Shown here piece by piece: positions 7,996 through 17,474 of a stretch of DNA of 64,000 nt. The notes under the pieces were generated by a model, which worked only from the letters and a program-made list of their open reading frames with translations, ran no database searches and was not told the origin of the DNA. The stretch comes from CAVVAL01 sp963742725. GTDB lineage: Bacteria; Actinomycetota; Actinomycetes; Mycobacteriales; Cryptosporangiaceae. A program made the translations under genes and the position numbers. How positions within the stretch are numbered: position 1 is the first letter of the stretch; each line of letters begins with the position of its first letter. The DNA is taken from the NCBI GenBank assembly GCA_963742725.1, contig CAVUMX010000001.1, forward strand, positions 1,364,001 through 1,428,000, read 5' to 3'.

Positions 7996-9009
7996 TCACT
8001 TCCCGGAGACCATGCGGCGGGTCAGGGTGAGGTTGATCAGTGCCATCACCACGACGATCAGGAACAGGACCCAGGCGACCGCCGAGGCGTAGCCCGAGTC
8101 GAAGAGCGTGAAGCCCTTCTCGTACAGGTACATCGTCAGCGTCTGGAACTGCCGGTCGCTGCCGCCGGTGCCGCTGGTGAGGCTGTTGGTGGCGTCGAAG
8201 AGCAGCGGCTCGGCGAAGAGCTGGAGACCGCCGATCGTGGAGACGATCGCGGTGAAGATCACGGTCGGACGGATCATCGGCACCGTGACGCTCCAGAACG
8301 TGCGCCACGGCCCGGCCCCGTCCACCTTCGCGGCCTCGTAGATCTCCGCGGGGATCGACTGCATCGCCGCCAGGTAGATCAGCGCGTTGTACCCGGTCCA
8401 GCGCCAGGTGACGATGACGCTGATCGCGATGTGCGACGCCCAGCGCTCGGCCGTCCAGTCGATCGGGCCGTCCACGCCGTCGCCGATGCCGACGAGGCCG
8501 AGCAGCCAGTTCACGATGCCGAAGTCACGGCCGAAGATCTGCGCGAAGACGAGGCCGACGGCGACGACCGTGACCACGTTGGGCACCAGCACGCCCGCGC
8601 GGAAGAACGTCCGGGTGCGGATGCGGCTGTTCAGGAGAGCGGCGAGCCCGAGCGCGATGAGCAGCTGCGGGATGGTCGAGAGGAGGAAGAGGCTGAACGT
8701 GTTGAACAGCGCGTTCCAGAAGTTCTCGTCGCTGAACAGGGTGGTGTAGTTGTCGAGGCCGACGAAGCCCGCGTCGCCGTTGATGAGGTGCCAGTCGTGC
8801 AGCGAAACCCAGAACGTGTAGACGAGGGGGTAGAGCCCGAACACGGCGAAGAGGGCGAAGAACGGCAGCACCATCAGGTACGGCGTGCTCTTCAGATCCC
8901 AGGTGGCGAGCTTGTTCCGGAACGACGACGGACGCTGCTGCCCCGCAGGGCCGGCCGCCGGTTCCGCACCCCGGTGGCGACCGGCGTCCTCCCGCACTTC
9001 GACCTTCAT
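7996..9009 (-). CDS. carbohydrate ABC transporter permease (MalF/CebF type)
   Basis: Predicted 337-residue permease. A short charged N-terminus precedes the first helix (TPYLMVLPFFALFAVFGLYP), followed by five more helices and the EAA loop IPAEIYEAAKVDGAGPWRTF. ATG at 9009 was selected because AGGAGG lies 9 nt upstream; the frame remains open further upstream but looks non-coding. It lies between the binding protein gene (stop 9137) and the second permease, so all are probably cotranscribed. Confidence 0.88.
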   Translation of the reverse strand: MKVEVREDAGRHRGAEPAAGPAGQQRPSSFRNKLATWDLKSTPYLMVLPFFALFAVFGLYPLVYTFWVSLHDWHLINGDAGFVGLDNYTTLFSDENFWNALFNTFSLFLLSTIPQLLIALGLAALLNSRIRTRTFFRAGVLVPNVVTVVAVGLVFAQIFGRDFGIVNWLLGLVGIGDGVDGPIDWTAERWASHIAISVIVTWRWTGYNALIYLAAMQSIPAEIYEAAKVDGAGPWRTFWSVTVPMIRPTVIFTAIVSTIGGLQLFAEPLLFDATNSLTSGTGGSDRQFQTLTMYLYEKGFTLFDSGYASAVAWVLFLIVVVMALINLTLTRRMVSGK

Positions 9010-9136
9010 CTGCCTTTCCCTCCTGCGTACGCGCATGTGCGACCCACCGCGCGGGCGCGGATGATGAACGTCAGCGGTGGGGCCGGTGTGCGGCCACGGC
9101 CCCACCGCGACGGGTCCTGCCCTCAACCAGTAGGCG

Positions 9137-10426
9137 CTACTGGCCGAGTATCTTCTTGGCCTCCTTGACCGCCTCGTCGAACGCGGCCTGCGGAGTCTGC
9201 TTGCCCTGTTCGACCCGCAGCAGCGCCCTGGTGAAGATCGGGCGGACGTCTCCGTCGCGGAGACCGCGGTAGTTCGGCTGCAGGGAGTCCGCGGACTTGG
9301 CGAAGATCTCGCCGGTGGGCGCGTCGTTGTAGAACGGCTGCTTGAGGCCGAGCACGGCCGGGTCCTTCAGCAGCGCGGGCTGCGACGGAAGGTTGCCGGT
9401 CTCCTCGAAGATCTTCTTCTGGGACTCGGGCGAGGTCAGGAACTTCGCCAGCTCGTAGGCTTCCTTGTGGTGCTTCCCCTGCTTGGGGACCGTCAGGAAC
9501 GAGCCGCCCCAGTTGCCGCCGCCGCCCGGGATCGAGGCGACGTCCCAGGTGCCCTTGCCGCCCTCGCCGACCGCGTCCTTGATCAGGCCGAGCATCCAGG
9601 CCGGGCAGGTGATCGTGGCGAAGGTGCCCTGCTTGAAGCCGACGGTCCACGGCTGGCTGAACGGCTCCAGCTTCGCGGACAGGCCGTCCTTGCTGGCGTT
9701 GGCGGCGAGCAGGAACGAGTCCTTGATGGCCGGGTTGGTGTCGGCGACGAACTCGTCCTTCTCCGGCTCGAAGAAGCCGTGCGGGTTCTGGTTGATCAGC
9801 GCTGTGAGGACGTTGTTCGCACCGTCGAAGAACTTCGCCTTGCTGCCGCTGTCCTTGAACTTCTTGCCGGTGGCGAGGTACTCCTCCCACGTCGGCCAGA
9901 GCTTGGAGACCTCGGCGCGGTCGGTGGGGAGGCCGGCGGCCTTGAACAGGTCGGGGCGGTAGCACATGGCGAGGCTGCCGACGTCGGTGCCGAGACCCAT
10001 GACGGTCGAGTCGTCCGGAGCGGCCTGCTGCCACTTCCAGGTGAGCCACTGGTCCTTGAGGTCCTTGGCGCCGAAGTCGGCCAGGTTGGCGAACTTGTCC
10101 TTGGACTGGCGGAACTGCGGCAGGAAGCCCTCTTCGACCGCCTCGATGTCGGCGGCACCGGAGCCGGTCGCGAGTCGGGTGGCGAGCTGCTTGTGGTGCG
10201 GATCGAACTGCGAGATCCGCTCCTTGATCTTGACGTTCTTGTGCGCCTTCTCGTACTCCTTGTACAGCGTCTTGCTGTAGCCGAAGTCACTGAAGGTAGC
10301 CACCGTGAGGGTGATCGTCTCGTCACCACCACCCGTGTCGTTGCAGCCAGTAGCCGCTACGAGGCACATCGCCATACCGAGCGCCAGCCGCGCGCTACCG
10401 CGCTGGAGCGCTCCCCTTTCCCGCAT
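9137..10426 (-). CDS. sugar ABC transporter substrate-binding lipoprotein
   Basis: Predicted 429-residue extracellular binding protein (family 1 solute-binding fold). A basic N-terminus and hydrophobic helix lead to the lipobox LVAATGC with Cys28 as the lipid-anchor site. The mature part has typical features (LTVATFSDFG, CYRPDLFKAAGLP, TWEEYL, KFLTSPESQKKIFEETGNLPS). ATG at 10426 follows GGAGGAGGG. It is the first gene of the importer/beta-glucosidase operon and lies directly behind the promoter and LacI-type operator at 10482-10523. It probably captures cellobiose-type sugars; the exact ligand cannot be read from sequence. Confidence 0.88.
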   Translation of the reverse strand: MRERGALQRGSARLALGMAMCLVAATGCNDTGGGDETITLTVATFSDFGYSKTLYKEYEKAHKNVKIKERISQFDPHHKQLATRLATGSGAADIEAVEEGFLPQFRQSKDKFANLADFGAKDLKDQWLTWKWQQAAPDDSTVMGLGTDVGSLAMCYRPDLFKAAGLPTDRAEVSKLWPTWEEYLATGKKFKDSGSKAKFFDGANNVLTALINQNPHGFFEPEKDEFVADTNPAIKDSFLLAANASKDGLSAKLEPFSQPWTVGFKQGTFATITCPAWMLGLIKDAVGEGGKGTWDVASIPGGGGNWGGSFLTVPKQGKHHKEAYELAKFLTSPESQKKIFEETGNLPSQPALLKDPAVLGLKQPFYNDAPTGEIFAKSADSLQPNYRGLRDGDVRPIFTRALLRVEQGKQTPQAAFDEAVKEAKKILGQ

Positions 10427-10481
10427 CCGAACCCTCCTCCACCTGCGACGGACGGGTCATCCCGTCCGCCTCCCACTCCCG

Positions 10482-10495
10482 TGAGAGCGCTCTCA
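10482..10495. promoter_or_regulatory. LacI-family operator (CebR-like palindrome)
   Basis: TGAGAGCGCTCTCA is a perfect 14-bp palindrome, close to the CebR site TGGGAGCGCTCCCA of streptomycetes. It abuts the -10 element of the operon promoter on its downstream side, where a bound repressor would block transcription. No repressor gene lies in the window. Confidence 0.8.
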
Positions 10496-10523
10496 GGATT
10501 CTGGTGGTGAAGGTCACTGTCAA
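10495..10523 (-). promoter_or_regulatory. promoter of the sugar importer operon
   Basis: On the minus strand a perfect -35 box TTGACA (10518-10523), a 17-nt spacer and a -10-like AATCCT (10495-10500) immediately precede the operator. A small hairpin (10449-10468, CGGACGGG/CCCGTCCG) lies in the leader before the ribosome-binding site. Confidence 0.7.
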
Positions 10524-10614
10524 GGGGTTGTTACCGGATGGTTGCTGCGAGGTTCTGCCGAGAACGGGCTAAACCTGTCCGATTCGCACGCCTAGATTGG
10601 TCAAGTGGAGCGGG

Positions 10615-12180
10615 CTACTCCCACTCGATGGTGCCCGGCGGCTTGCTCGTCACGTCGAGCACGACCCGATTCACCTCGCGGACCTCGTTGGTGATCCGGG
10701 TGGAGATCTTCGCCAGGACGTCGTACGGCAGGCGGGTCCAGTCGGCCGTCATCGCGTCCTCGCTGGAGACCGGTCGCAGCACGATCGGGTGCCCGTAGGT
10801 GCGGCCGTCGCCCTGCACGCCCACCGAGCGGACGTCCGCCAGCAGCACCACCGGGCACTGCCAGATCTCGCGGTCCAGCCCGGCTGCCGTCAGTTCCTCA
10901 CGGGCGATGGCGTCGGCGACCCGCAGCACGTCGAGCCGTTCCGCGGTGACCTCGCCGACGATGCGGATGCCCAGGCCCGGGCCCGGGAACGGCTGCCGCT
11001 GCACGATCGCGTCGGGCAGGCCCAGCTCGGTGCCGACCTTGCGGACCTCGTCCTTGAACAGCGTCCGGAGCGGCTCGACCAGCGCGAACTGCAGATCCTC
11101 CGGCAGCCCGCCGACGTTGTGGTGACTCTTGATGTTCGCGGTACCGGTACCGCCGCCCGACTCCACGACGTCCGGGTAGAGCGTGCCCTGCACCAGGAAC
11201 TCGATCGATTCCCCGTGGGCACCGGCCTCGGCGATCAGCTCCCGCTCGGCAGCCTCGAACACGCGGATGAACTCGCGGCCGATGATCTTCCGCTTCTCCT
11301 CCGGGTCCGTCACCCCGGCGAGCGCGTCCAGGAACCGCTTCTTCGCGTCCACGACCTTGAGCGTGATGCCCGTCGCGGCGACGTAGTCCTCCTCGACCTG
11401 CTCGGCCTCACCGGCCCGCAGCAGCCCGTGGTCGACGAACACACAGGTCAGCTGGTCGCCGACGGCCTTGTGGACGAGCGCCGCGGCCACCGCCGAGTCG
11501 ACGCCGCCGGACAGCGCGCAGATCACCCGCTTGTCGCCCACCTGGGCACGGATCGCGGCGACCTGGTCGTCGATGACGTTGCCCATCGTCCAGTCCGGGG
11601 CGATGCCGGCGACCTCGCGCAGGAACCGCTCCAGGACGGTCTGCCCGTGCGCGGTGTGCAGCACCTCCGGGTGGAACTGGACGCCCGCGAACCGGCGCGC
11701 CTGGTCCTCGAAGCCCGCGACCGGGGCGCCCGCCGAGGTGGCCGTCACGGTGAACCCGGGCGGCGCCGCCGACACGGCGTCACCGTGGCTCATCCACACG
11801 GACTGCCGCTCCGGCAGGTCCTTGAAGAGGGCGCCCGGCTCCACGACCGTCAGATCGGTGCCGCCGAACTCGCTCAGGCCCGTCCGCTCCGCCGTGCCGC
11901 CCAGCGCGACCGCCATCGCCTGGAAGCCGTAGCAGATGCCGAAGACCGGGATGCCCGCGTCGAACAGGGCAGGGTCGACCTGCGGCGCGCCGTCGGCGTA
12001 CACCGAGGACGGGCCGCCGGACAGGATCACCGCCGCCGGCTTGCGCGCGACCATGTCGGCGACCGGAAGGTCGTGCGGCACGATCTCGCTGTACACGTTC
12101 GCCTCACGGACGCGACGTGCGATCAGCTGCGCGTACTGGGCGCCGAAGTCAACGACGAGGACGGGTGCGGGAGCGCTCAC
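10615..12180 (-). CDS. guaA: GMP synthase (glutamine-hydrolysing)
   Basis: Predicted 521 residues, full length. It converts XMP to GMP using glutamine. The class I glutaminase domain has Cys83 (GICYGFQAM) and His170/Glu172 (QFHPE). The ATP pyrophosphatase loop SGGVDSA is at residues 224-230, and the C-terminal dimerisation domain ends in SKPPGTIEWE. GTG start at 12180. Transcription is minus, downstream of the choD-like pseudogene and apart from guaB3/guaB. Family A inverted repeat 12392-12442 lies between it and the upstream gene, so it probably has its own promoter. Confidence 0.97.
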   Translation of the reverse strand: MSAPAPVLVVDFGAQYAQLIARRVREANVYSEIVPHDLPVADMVARKPAAVILSGGPSSVYADGAPQVDPALFDAGIPVFGICYGFQAMAVALGGTAERTGLSEFGGTDLTVVEPGALFKDLPERQSVWMSHGDAVSAAPPGFTVTATSAGAPVAGFEDQARRFAGVQFHPEVLHTAHGQTVLERFLREVAGIAPDWTMGNVIDDQVAAIRAQVGDKRVICALSGGVDSAVAAALVHKAVGDQLTCVFVDHGLLRAGEAEQVEEDYVAATGITLKVVDAKKRFLDALAGVTDPEEKRKIIGREFIRVFEAAERELIAEAGAHGESIEFLVQGTLYPDVVESGGGTGTANIKSHHNVGGLPEDLQFALVEPLRTLFKDEVRKVGTELGLPDAIVQRQPFPGPGLGIRIVGEVTAERLDVLRVADAIAREELTAAGLDREIWQCPVVLLADVRSVGVQGDGRTYGHPIVLRPVSSEDAMTADWTRLPYDVLAKISTRITNEVREVNRVVLDVTSKPPGTIEWE

Positions 12181-12391
12181 GTCCCCAGACTAATGGCGCC
12201 CGCGCTCTCCCCGTGCACCGGCGTGGGCGTACCGGTAACGGGGTGAAACCTGACCGTAACCAGGTCGGACCCGCGTCGTTGTGCACGGCGGTCGACGATC
12301 GAAACTTCTGGTCGGGGGCTGTTGGAGGGGGCGCCTTCTTTTCCCGGTTGAAGGCGTCCCCTCAGCTCGTCTGGAGCCAACTTCCCCCGAC

Positions 12392-12442
12392 TTTCGGACT
12401 TTTGAGGGTCGCGGCGGGTCGCCGACCCTCAAAAGTCCGAAA
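12392..12442 (-). repeat. family A inverted repeat, copy 1
   Basis: Perfect 19-bp arms TTTCGGACTTTTGAGGGTC (12392-12410) and complement (12424-12442) around a 13-nt GC loop. Near-identical arms recur at 35799-35849 and 50097-50147. Here the arm supplies the TGA stop (12429-12431) of the choD-like frame, so that protein ends in VSDF. It sits between two tandem minus-strand genes and probably terminates transcription. Confidence 0.85.
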
Positions 12443-14106
12443 CTGGGCGCGGGTCGGGCAGCCGGAGCGCGGCGGGTGCGTTCGCGGGCACCGCAGGTGC
12501 GCGCGGGGGTACGGGCGCCAGAGCCTCGTACGGCGCGCCGAGGGCTGGACGCGGATCGTCCTCGCCCACGTTCGGCCAGCGCGACATCGCGCGTTCCGCC
12601 TGCGCCGTGATCGTGAGCGACGGGTTCACACCGAGGTTTGCCGTCACGGCCGATCCGTCCACGATGTGCAGGCCGGGGTGGCCGTAGACGCGGTGGTACG
12701 GGTCGATGACGCCGGTCTCGGCCGAGTCGCCGATCGTGCAGCCGCCGATGAAGTGCGCGGTCAGCGGGATGTTGAACGCCTCGGTCACGCCGCCGCCGGG
12801 CTTGCCGCCGATACGGGCAGCGAGCCGGCGCGTGGCCTCGTTCCCGGCCGGGATCCAGGTCGGGTTGGCCGCCCCGTGGCCCTGTTTCGTGGTCAGCTTC
12901 CGGCCGAACAGCCCGCGCTTGGTGTACACCGTCAGTGAGTTGTCGAGGGACTGCATGACCAGCGCGATGACCGTCCGCTCCGACCACCGCCGCAGCCACA
13001 GCATCCGCAGGTACGACGGGTGGCGGAAGTAGATGCCGAGCATGCGGAGCCAGCGCGGTACGCGTCCGCCGCCGTCGGTGAGGGGCGCCTGCATGAGCCC
13101 CATGAAGTTGCTGCCCTTGCCGTACCGGACGGGCTCGATGTGGGTGTGCTCGTCCGGATGGAACGACGACGTGATCGCCACGCCACGGGTGAAGTCCGCG
13201 TCCGCGTCGCTGGACGAGGCGCCGACGATCGATTCGGAGTTCGTCCGGGCGAGGACCCCGAGCTGCGCGAGACAGGCCGGGCAGCCGTCCGGTGTCGCGC
13301 ATCCGGTGCAGCAGCTTCTGGGTACCGAGCGTCCCGGCGGCGACGATGACCTGGTCGGCGGTGAATGTCTGGCGCCGTGTGCGGAACCAGGCCCCGGTGC
13401 GGACCGTGTCGATCTCGTAGCCGCTCTCCACCGGCCGCACCGATGTCACCGTCGTGAGCGGGAAGACCTCCGCCCCGGACTGTTCGGCGAGGTACAGGTA
13501 GTTCTTGACCAGGGTGTTCTTGGCGTTGTGGCGGCAGCCCGTCATGCAGGCGCCGCAGCTTATGCAGCCGTCGCGCGTCGGGCCGACCCCGCCGAAGTAC
13601 GGGTCCTTGCCGGACTTTCCGAAGTAGACGCCGACGGGCGTGGGGTGGAACGTGTCCTCGACGCCCATCTCCTTGGCGACCGCGAGCATGGCGTCGTCGG
13701 CGGGGGTCATGGTCGGGTTGGTGACCACGCCGAGCATCCGTTTCGCCTGGTCGTAGTGCGGGGCGAGTTCCGCGCGCCAGTCGGTGATGTGGCGCCACTG
13801 CGGATCGTCGTAGAACGGCTGCGGGGGCTCGTACAGGGTGTTCGCGTAGACGAGCGAGCCGCCGCCGACCCCGGCGCCGGACAGGATCAGGGCGTCGCGC
13901 AGCAGCGAGATCCGCTGGATGCCGTAGCAGCCGAGCCTCGGCGCCCACAGGAACCGGCGGGCGTTCCACGACGTCTTGGGGAAGTCCTCGTCGGCGAACC
14001 GGCGGCCGGCCTCCAGCACCGCGACGCGGTACCCCTTCTCGACCAGCCGGAGCGCACTGACACTCCCACCAAACCCCGACCCGATGATGACCACGTCGTA
14101 ATCCAC
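12429..14106 (-). pseudogene. choD: choD-like GMC oxidoreductase, frameshifted
   Basis: FAD-dependent GMC oxidoreductase related to mycobacterial ChoD. The GTG start at 14106 opens with a dinucleotide-binding motif (VVIIGSGFGGSVSALRLVEKG). A Cys cluster, CISCGACMTGCRHNA, follows, as in this subgroup. The frame is coherent to RDTGRLPGLSR, then shifts: one extra G near 13266 separates it from QLGVLARTNSES in the next frame, which continues through FHPDEHTHIEPVRYGKGSN and HFIGGCTIGDS to the stop at 12429. It is therefore either a recent pseudogene or a one-base sequencing error. The neighbours guaB3 and guaB match the mycobacterial order. The C-terminal tail is Pro/Ala-rich and its stop lies inside a family A repeat. 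Confidence 0.85.
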
Positions 14107-14198
14107 GCCGCACCCCCTACCCGGGAGTAACTGTGCGGGGACGGCCCGTACGCGTCAACCGCTTCTCGGGTTTTTCGTAACGGCGGTGGAGCGTGCCG

Positions 14199-15326
14199 CT
14201 AACGGTCCAGGGTGAGTTCCACTTTTTGGAACTCTTTGACGTCGCCGTAGCCCGTCTTGGCGAGCGCCCGGCGGACGCCGCCGAACAGGTTGAGGTAGCC
14301 GTCCGGGTCGTCGGACGGGCCGTGGAGGACCTGGTCGAGGCCGCTGAGGGGCCAGGAGTCGCCACGCCCCACGTACCCGCCGCGCGGCAGCTTCGGGTGC
14401 GACGCGGCCGAGTGCCACCACGCCCCGCCGGCCGGTGCCTCGGCGGCCATGGACAGCGGCTCGCCGAGCATGACGGCGTCGGCGCCGCAGGCCAGCGCCT
14501 TGACGATGTCGCCGCTGGTCTCCATGTTGCCGTCGGCGATGACGTGGACGTACCGGCCGCCGGTCTCGTCCAGGTAGTCGCGGCGGGCGGCGGCCGCGTC
14601 GCTGATCGCGGTGGCCATCGGGACGCGGATGCCCAGCACCTCGTCGGTGGTGGCCCAGTCGTCGGCGCCCATGCCCACGATCACGCCGGCGGCGCCGGTC
14701 CGCATCAGGTGCAGCGCCGTCTGGTAGTTCGCGCAGCCGCCGACGATCACGGGGACGTCGAGGTCCGCGATGAAGCGCTTGAGGTTGAGCGGGGTCTCGC
14801 CGCGGGTGCTGACGTGCTCGGCGGAGACGATCGTGCCCTGGATGACCAGGATGTCGACGCCGGCGGAGATGGCCGCGCCCGCGAGGGAGAGGGTGTTCTG
14901 CGGCGACACCCGGACGGCGCTCACCACGCCGTGCTCGCGGATCTGCCGGATCCGCTCGCTGATCAGCTCCGGCTTCACCGGCTCCGAGTAGACCTGCTGG
15001 AGACGTTCGGTGCGGTTCACGTCCGGGTCGAGGGTGGCCAGCTCTTCGAGCAGCTTCGTCGGGTCCTCGTAGCGGGTCCAGAGGCCTTCGGCGTTGAGCA
15101 CGCCCAGGCCGCCCAGCCGGCCGACCTCGACGGCCGTGGCCGGGCTCATCGTCGCGTCGGACGGGTGCGCCACCAGCGGCACGTCGAACCGGAACGCGTC
15201 GATCTGCCACGCGATCGACACGTCGTCCACGTCCCGGGTACGGCGGGACGGAACCACCGCTACGTCTTCGAGGTGGTACGCCCTGCGAGCGTTCTTGCCC
15301 ATGCCAATTTCGACGATGTCGCGCAC
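14199..15326 (-). CDS. guaB3: GuaB3 family IMP dehydrogenase-related protein
   Basis: Predicted 375-residue TIM-barrel protein of the actinobacterial GuaB3 group. It keeps the IMPDH/GMPR fold (VPLVAHPSDATMSPATAVE, LVIQGTIVSAEHVS, GCANYQTALHLMRTGAAGVIVGMG) but lacks CBS domains and shows a different sequence where IMP dehydrogenase has its active-site Cys loop. GuaB3 proteins have been linked to GMP reductase activity in actinomycetes; that role here is inference. GTG start at 15326. It lies 43 nt downstream of guaB. Confidence 0.9.
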   Translation of the reverse strand: MRDIVEIGMGKNARRAYHLEDVAVVPSRRTRDVDDVSIAWQIDAFRFDVPLVAHPSDATMSPATAVEVGRLGGLGVLNAEGLWTRYEDPTKLLEELATLDPDVNRTERLQQVYSEPVKPELISERIRQIREHGVVSAVRVSPQNTLSLAGAAISAGVDILVIQGTIVSAEHVSTRGETPLNLKRFIADLDVPVIVGGCANYQTALHLMRTGAAGVIVGMGADDWATTDEVLGIRVPMATAISDAAAARRDYLDETGGRYVHVIADGNMETSGDIVKALACGADAVMLGEPLSMAAEAPAGGAWWHSAASHPKLPRGGYVGRGDSWPLSGLDQVLHGPSDDPDGYLNLFGGVRRALAKTGYGDVKEFQKVELTLDR

Positions 15327-15369
15327 GGGAAAGATCCTCTCACGCCGCGTTTTACCCGGCGCGCCAGAG

Positions 15370-16872
15370 TTACCTGCTGTGGTAGTTGGGCGCCTCGACG
15401 GTCATCTGGATGTCGTGCGGGTGGCTCTCCTTGAGCCCCGCCGACGTGATCTGCACGAGCCGGCCGCGCTCGTACAGCTCCGTGATGGTCTTCGTGCCCG
15501 CGTAGCCCATCGAGGACCGCAGCCCGCCGACGAGCTGGTGCGCGACGGCCGCCAGCGGACCGCGGAACGGCACCTGCCCCTCGATGCCCTCAGGGACGAG
15601 CTTGTCGTCGGACAGGACGTCGTCCTGGAAGTACCGGTCCTTGGAGTACGACTTGGCCTGGCCCCGCGACTGCATCGCGCCGAGCGAGCCCATGCCCCGG
15701 TACGACTTGAACTGCTTGCCGTTGATGAAGATCAGGTCACCGGGGCTCTCCTCCACGCCGGCGAGCAGCGAGCCGAGCATCACCGTGTCGGCGCCGGCCA
15801 CGATCGCCTTCGCGATGTCGCCCGAGTACTGGAGGCCGCCGTCGCCGATCACCGGCACGCCCGCCGGCTTCGCGGCGAGGGACGCCTGGAAGATCGCGGT
15901 GACCTGCGGCACGCCCACACCGGCGACGACGCGCGTCGTGCAGATGGAGCCCGGCCCGACGCCGACCTTGATGCCGTCGGCGCCCGCGTCGACGAGCGCC
16001 TGGGCGCCCTCGCGGGTGGCGACGTTGCCGCCGACCACGTCGACCTGAGTGTCGGCCTTGAGCCGGCGGACCATCTCCAGCACCGAGGTGGAGTGGCCGT
16101 GCGCGGTGTCGACCATGAGGATGTCGCAACCGGCGTCGACCAGCGTGCGGGCGCGCTTGTACGCGTCCTCGCCGACACCGACGGCCGCGGCCACGACGAG
16201 GCGGCCGGAGCTGTCCTTGGTCGAGAGCGGGTACTGGTCGCGCTTGACGAAGTCCTTGACCGTGATGAGGCCCTGGAGGCGGCCCTGCTCGTCCACCAGC
16301 GGCAGCTTCTCGATCTTGTGCTGGCGCAGCAGCCGCAGCGACTCGTCCGCGCTCACGCCGACCGGCGCGGTGATCAGCGGCATCGGGGTCATGATCTCGC
16401 GGACCGGGCGGGTGTGGTCGGTCTCCCAACGCATGTCCCGGTTCGTCACGATTCCGACGAGCACGCCCTGGGTGTCGACCACGGGCAGGCCGGAGATCCG
16501 GTACCGGCCGCACATCTGGTCGACCTCGCGCAACGTGTCGTTCGGCGAGCAGGTGACCGGGTTGGTGATCATGCCCGCCTCGGACCGCTTCACCATGTCG
16601 ACCTGCTGGGCCTGGTCGTCGATCGAGAGGTTCCGGTGCAGCACGCCGACGCCGCCCTGGCGAGCCATCGCGACCGCCATGCGCGCCTCGGTGACGGTGT
16701 CCATCGCCGAGGACAGCAGCGGCACCCGGACGGAGATGTTCCTGGTGACCTTGCTGGACGTGTCCGCCTCGCTCGGCACGAAATCCGAGCCGGCCGGCAG
16801 GAGCAGCACGTCATCGAAGGTCAGACCCATCAGGGCGAACTTCTCCGGGATGCCGTTGGGCGACAGGTCCAT
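15370..16872 (-). CDS. guaB: IMP dehydrogenase
   Basis: Predicted 500 residues. It catalyses the NAD-dependent step from IMP to XMP in guanine nucleotide synthesis. The N-terminal barrel half (LTFDDVLLLPAGSDF), two CBS domains (about residues 95-205; DQMCGRYRISGLPVVD and LRQHKIEKLPLVDE) and the catalytic loop VGVGPGSICTTR with Cys311 are all intact. ATG at 16872; a TTG one codon upstream is possible. It is probably cotranscribed with guaB3 and divergent from the DUF5319 gene. Confidence 0.97.
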   Translation of the reverse strand: MDLSPNGIPEKFALMGLTFDDVLLLPAGSDFVPSEADTSSKVTRNISVRVPLLSSAMDTVTEARMAVAMARQGGVGVLHRNLSIDDQAQQVDMVKRSEAGMITNPVTCSPNDTLREVDQMCGRYRISGLPVVDTQGVLVGIVTNRDMRWETDHTRPVREIMTPMPLITAPVGVSADESLRLLRQHKIEKLPLVDEQGRLQGLITVKDFVKRDQYPLSTKDSSGRLVVAAAVGVGEDAYKRARTLVDAGCDILMVDTAHGHSTSVLEMVRRLKADTQVDVVGGNVATREGAQALVDAGADGIKVGVGPGSICTTRVVAGVGVPQVTAIFQASLAAKPAGVPVIGDGGLQYSGDIAKAIVAGADTVMLGSLLAGVEESPGDLIFINGKQFKSYRGMGSLGAMQSRGQAKSYSKDRYFQDDVLSDDKLVPEGIEGQVPFRGPLAAVAHQLVGGLRSSMGYAGTKTITELYERGRLVQITSAGLKESHPHDIQMTVEAPNYHSR

Positions 16873-17018
16873 CAATCCATCCGATCTTCATGCGCCTGAC
16901 CTGGGAAGAGATCGGCAAGACCGTGGCCGCCGATGGTCCATCCTAACCGCCCCGAGAGATCACGAGGTGGGCACGTCTGATGGTAGGGAACGCAGGCCGT
17001 GGGCCGGAGGGTTACCGT

Positions 17019-17417
17019 GTGGGGGTGCACGATGAGCCGATGGACCCGTTCGCTGGTGATCCGACCGATCCGGCCTTCGCGATTGACGACGAGGACGGTC
17101 GGGTGGATCCGCTGAGCCCCGAAGAGCGGCAGGACGTGCTCGACGACCTCGCTGACCTGGAGGTCTACGAAGCGCTCCTGTCGACTCGTGGCGTGCGCGG
17201 ACTCGTCGTCGACTGCGAGGACTGCCACGTCCCGCACTACTTCGCCTGGGACCTTCTCCGCGCCAACCTGCGGCACCTGCTGGAGCAGGGGCGCACGCGC
17301 GTGCACGAACCGGCCTTCGACCCTGACCCCGCCGAGTACGTCACGTGGGAGTACGCCCGTGGCTACGCGGACGGCGCGCAGGACGCCGTCGAAGACCCCG
17401 ACGACGAAGACGAATAG
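17019..17417 (+). CDS. DUF5319 family protein
   Basis: Predicted 132-residue acidic soluble protein of unknown function, conserved next to guaB and sigD in actinobacteria (Rv3412 position). The conserved core GLVVDCEDCHVPHYFAWDLLRANLRHLL carries two Cys separated by two residues; TRVHEPAFDPDPAEYVTWEYARGYADG follows. I chose GTG 17019 because GGAGGG lies 7 nt upstream. The GTG at 17025 (HDEPMDPFAGDP after the start) fits family N-termini equally well. It is divergent from guaB and convergent with rsdA. Confidence 0.8.
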   Translation: MGVHDEPMDPFAGDPTDPAFAIDDEDGRVDPLSPEERQDVLDDLADLEVYEALLSTRGVRGLVVDCEDCHVPHYFAWDLLRANLRHLLEQGRTRVHEPAFDPDPAEYVTWEYARGYADGAQDAVEDPDDEDE

Positions 17418-17474
17418 CCCCGGCTCTAGACCGCCTGTCGTGCGGCGCTAGGTACCGGCTTGGATCGTCCGGCC

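Noticed and set aside
12190..13260. Continuation of the first choD frame beyond the frameshift to 12190
   Set aside because: The residues become Arg/Ala-rich and unlike any GMC protein, while the next frame carries the conserved C-terminal half.
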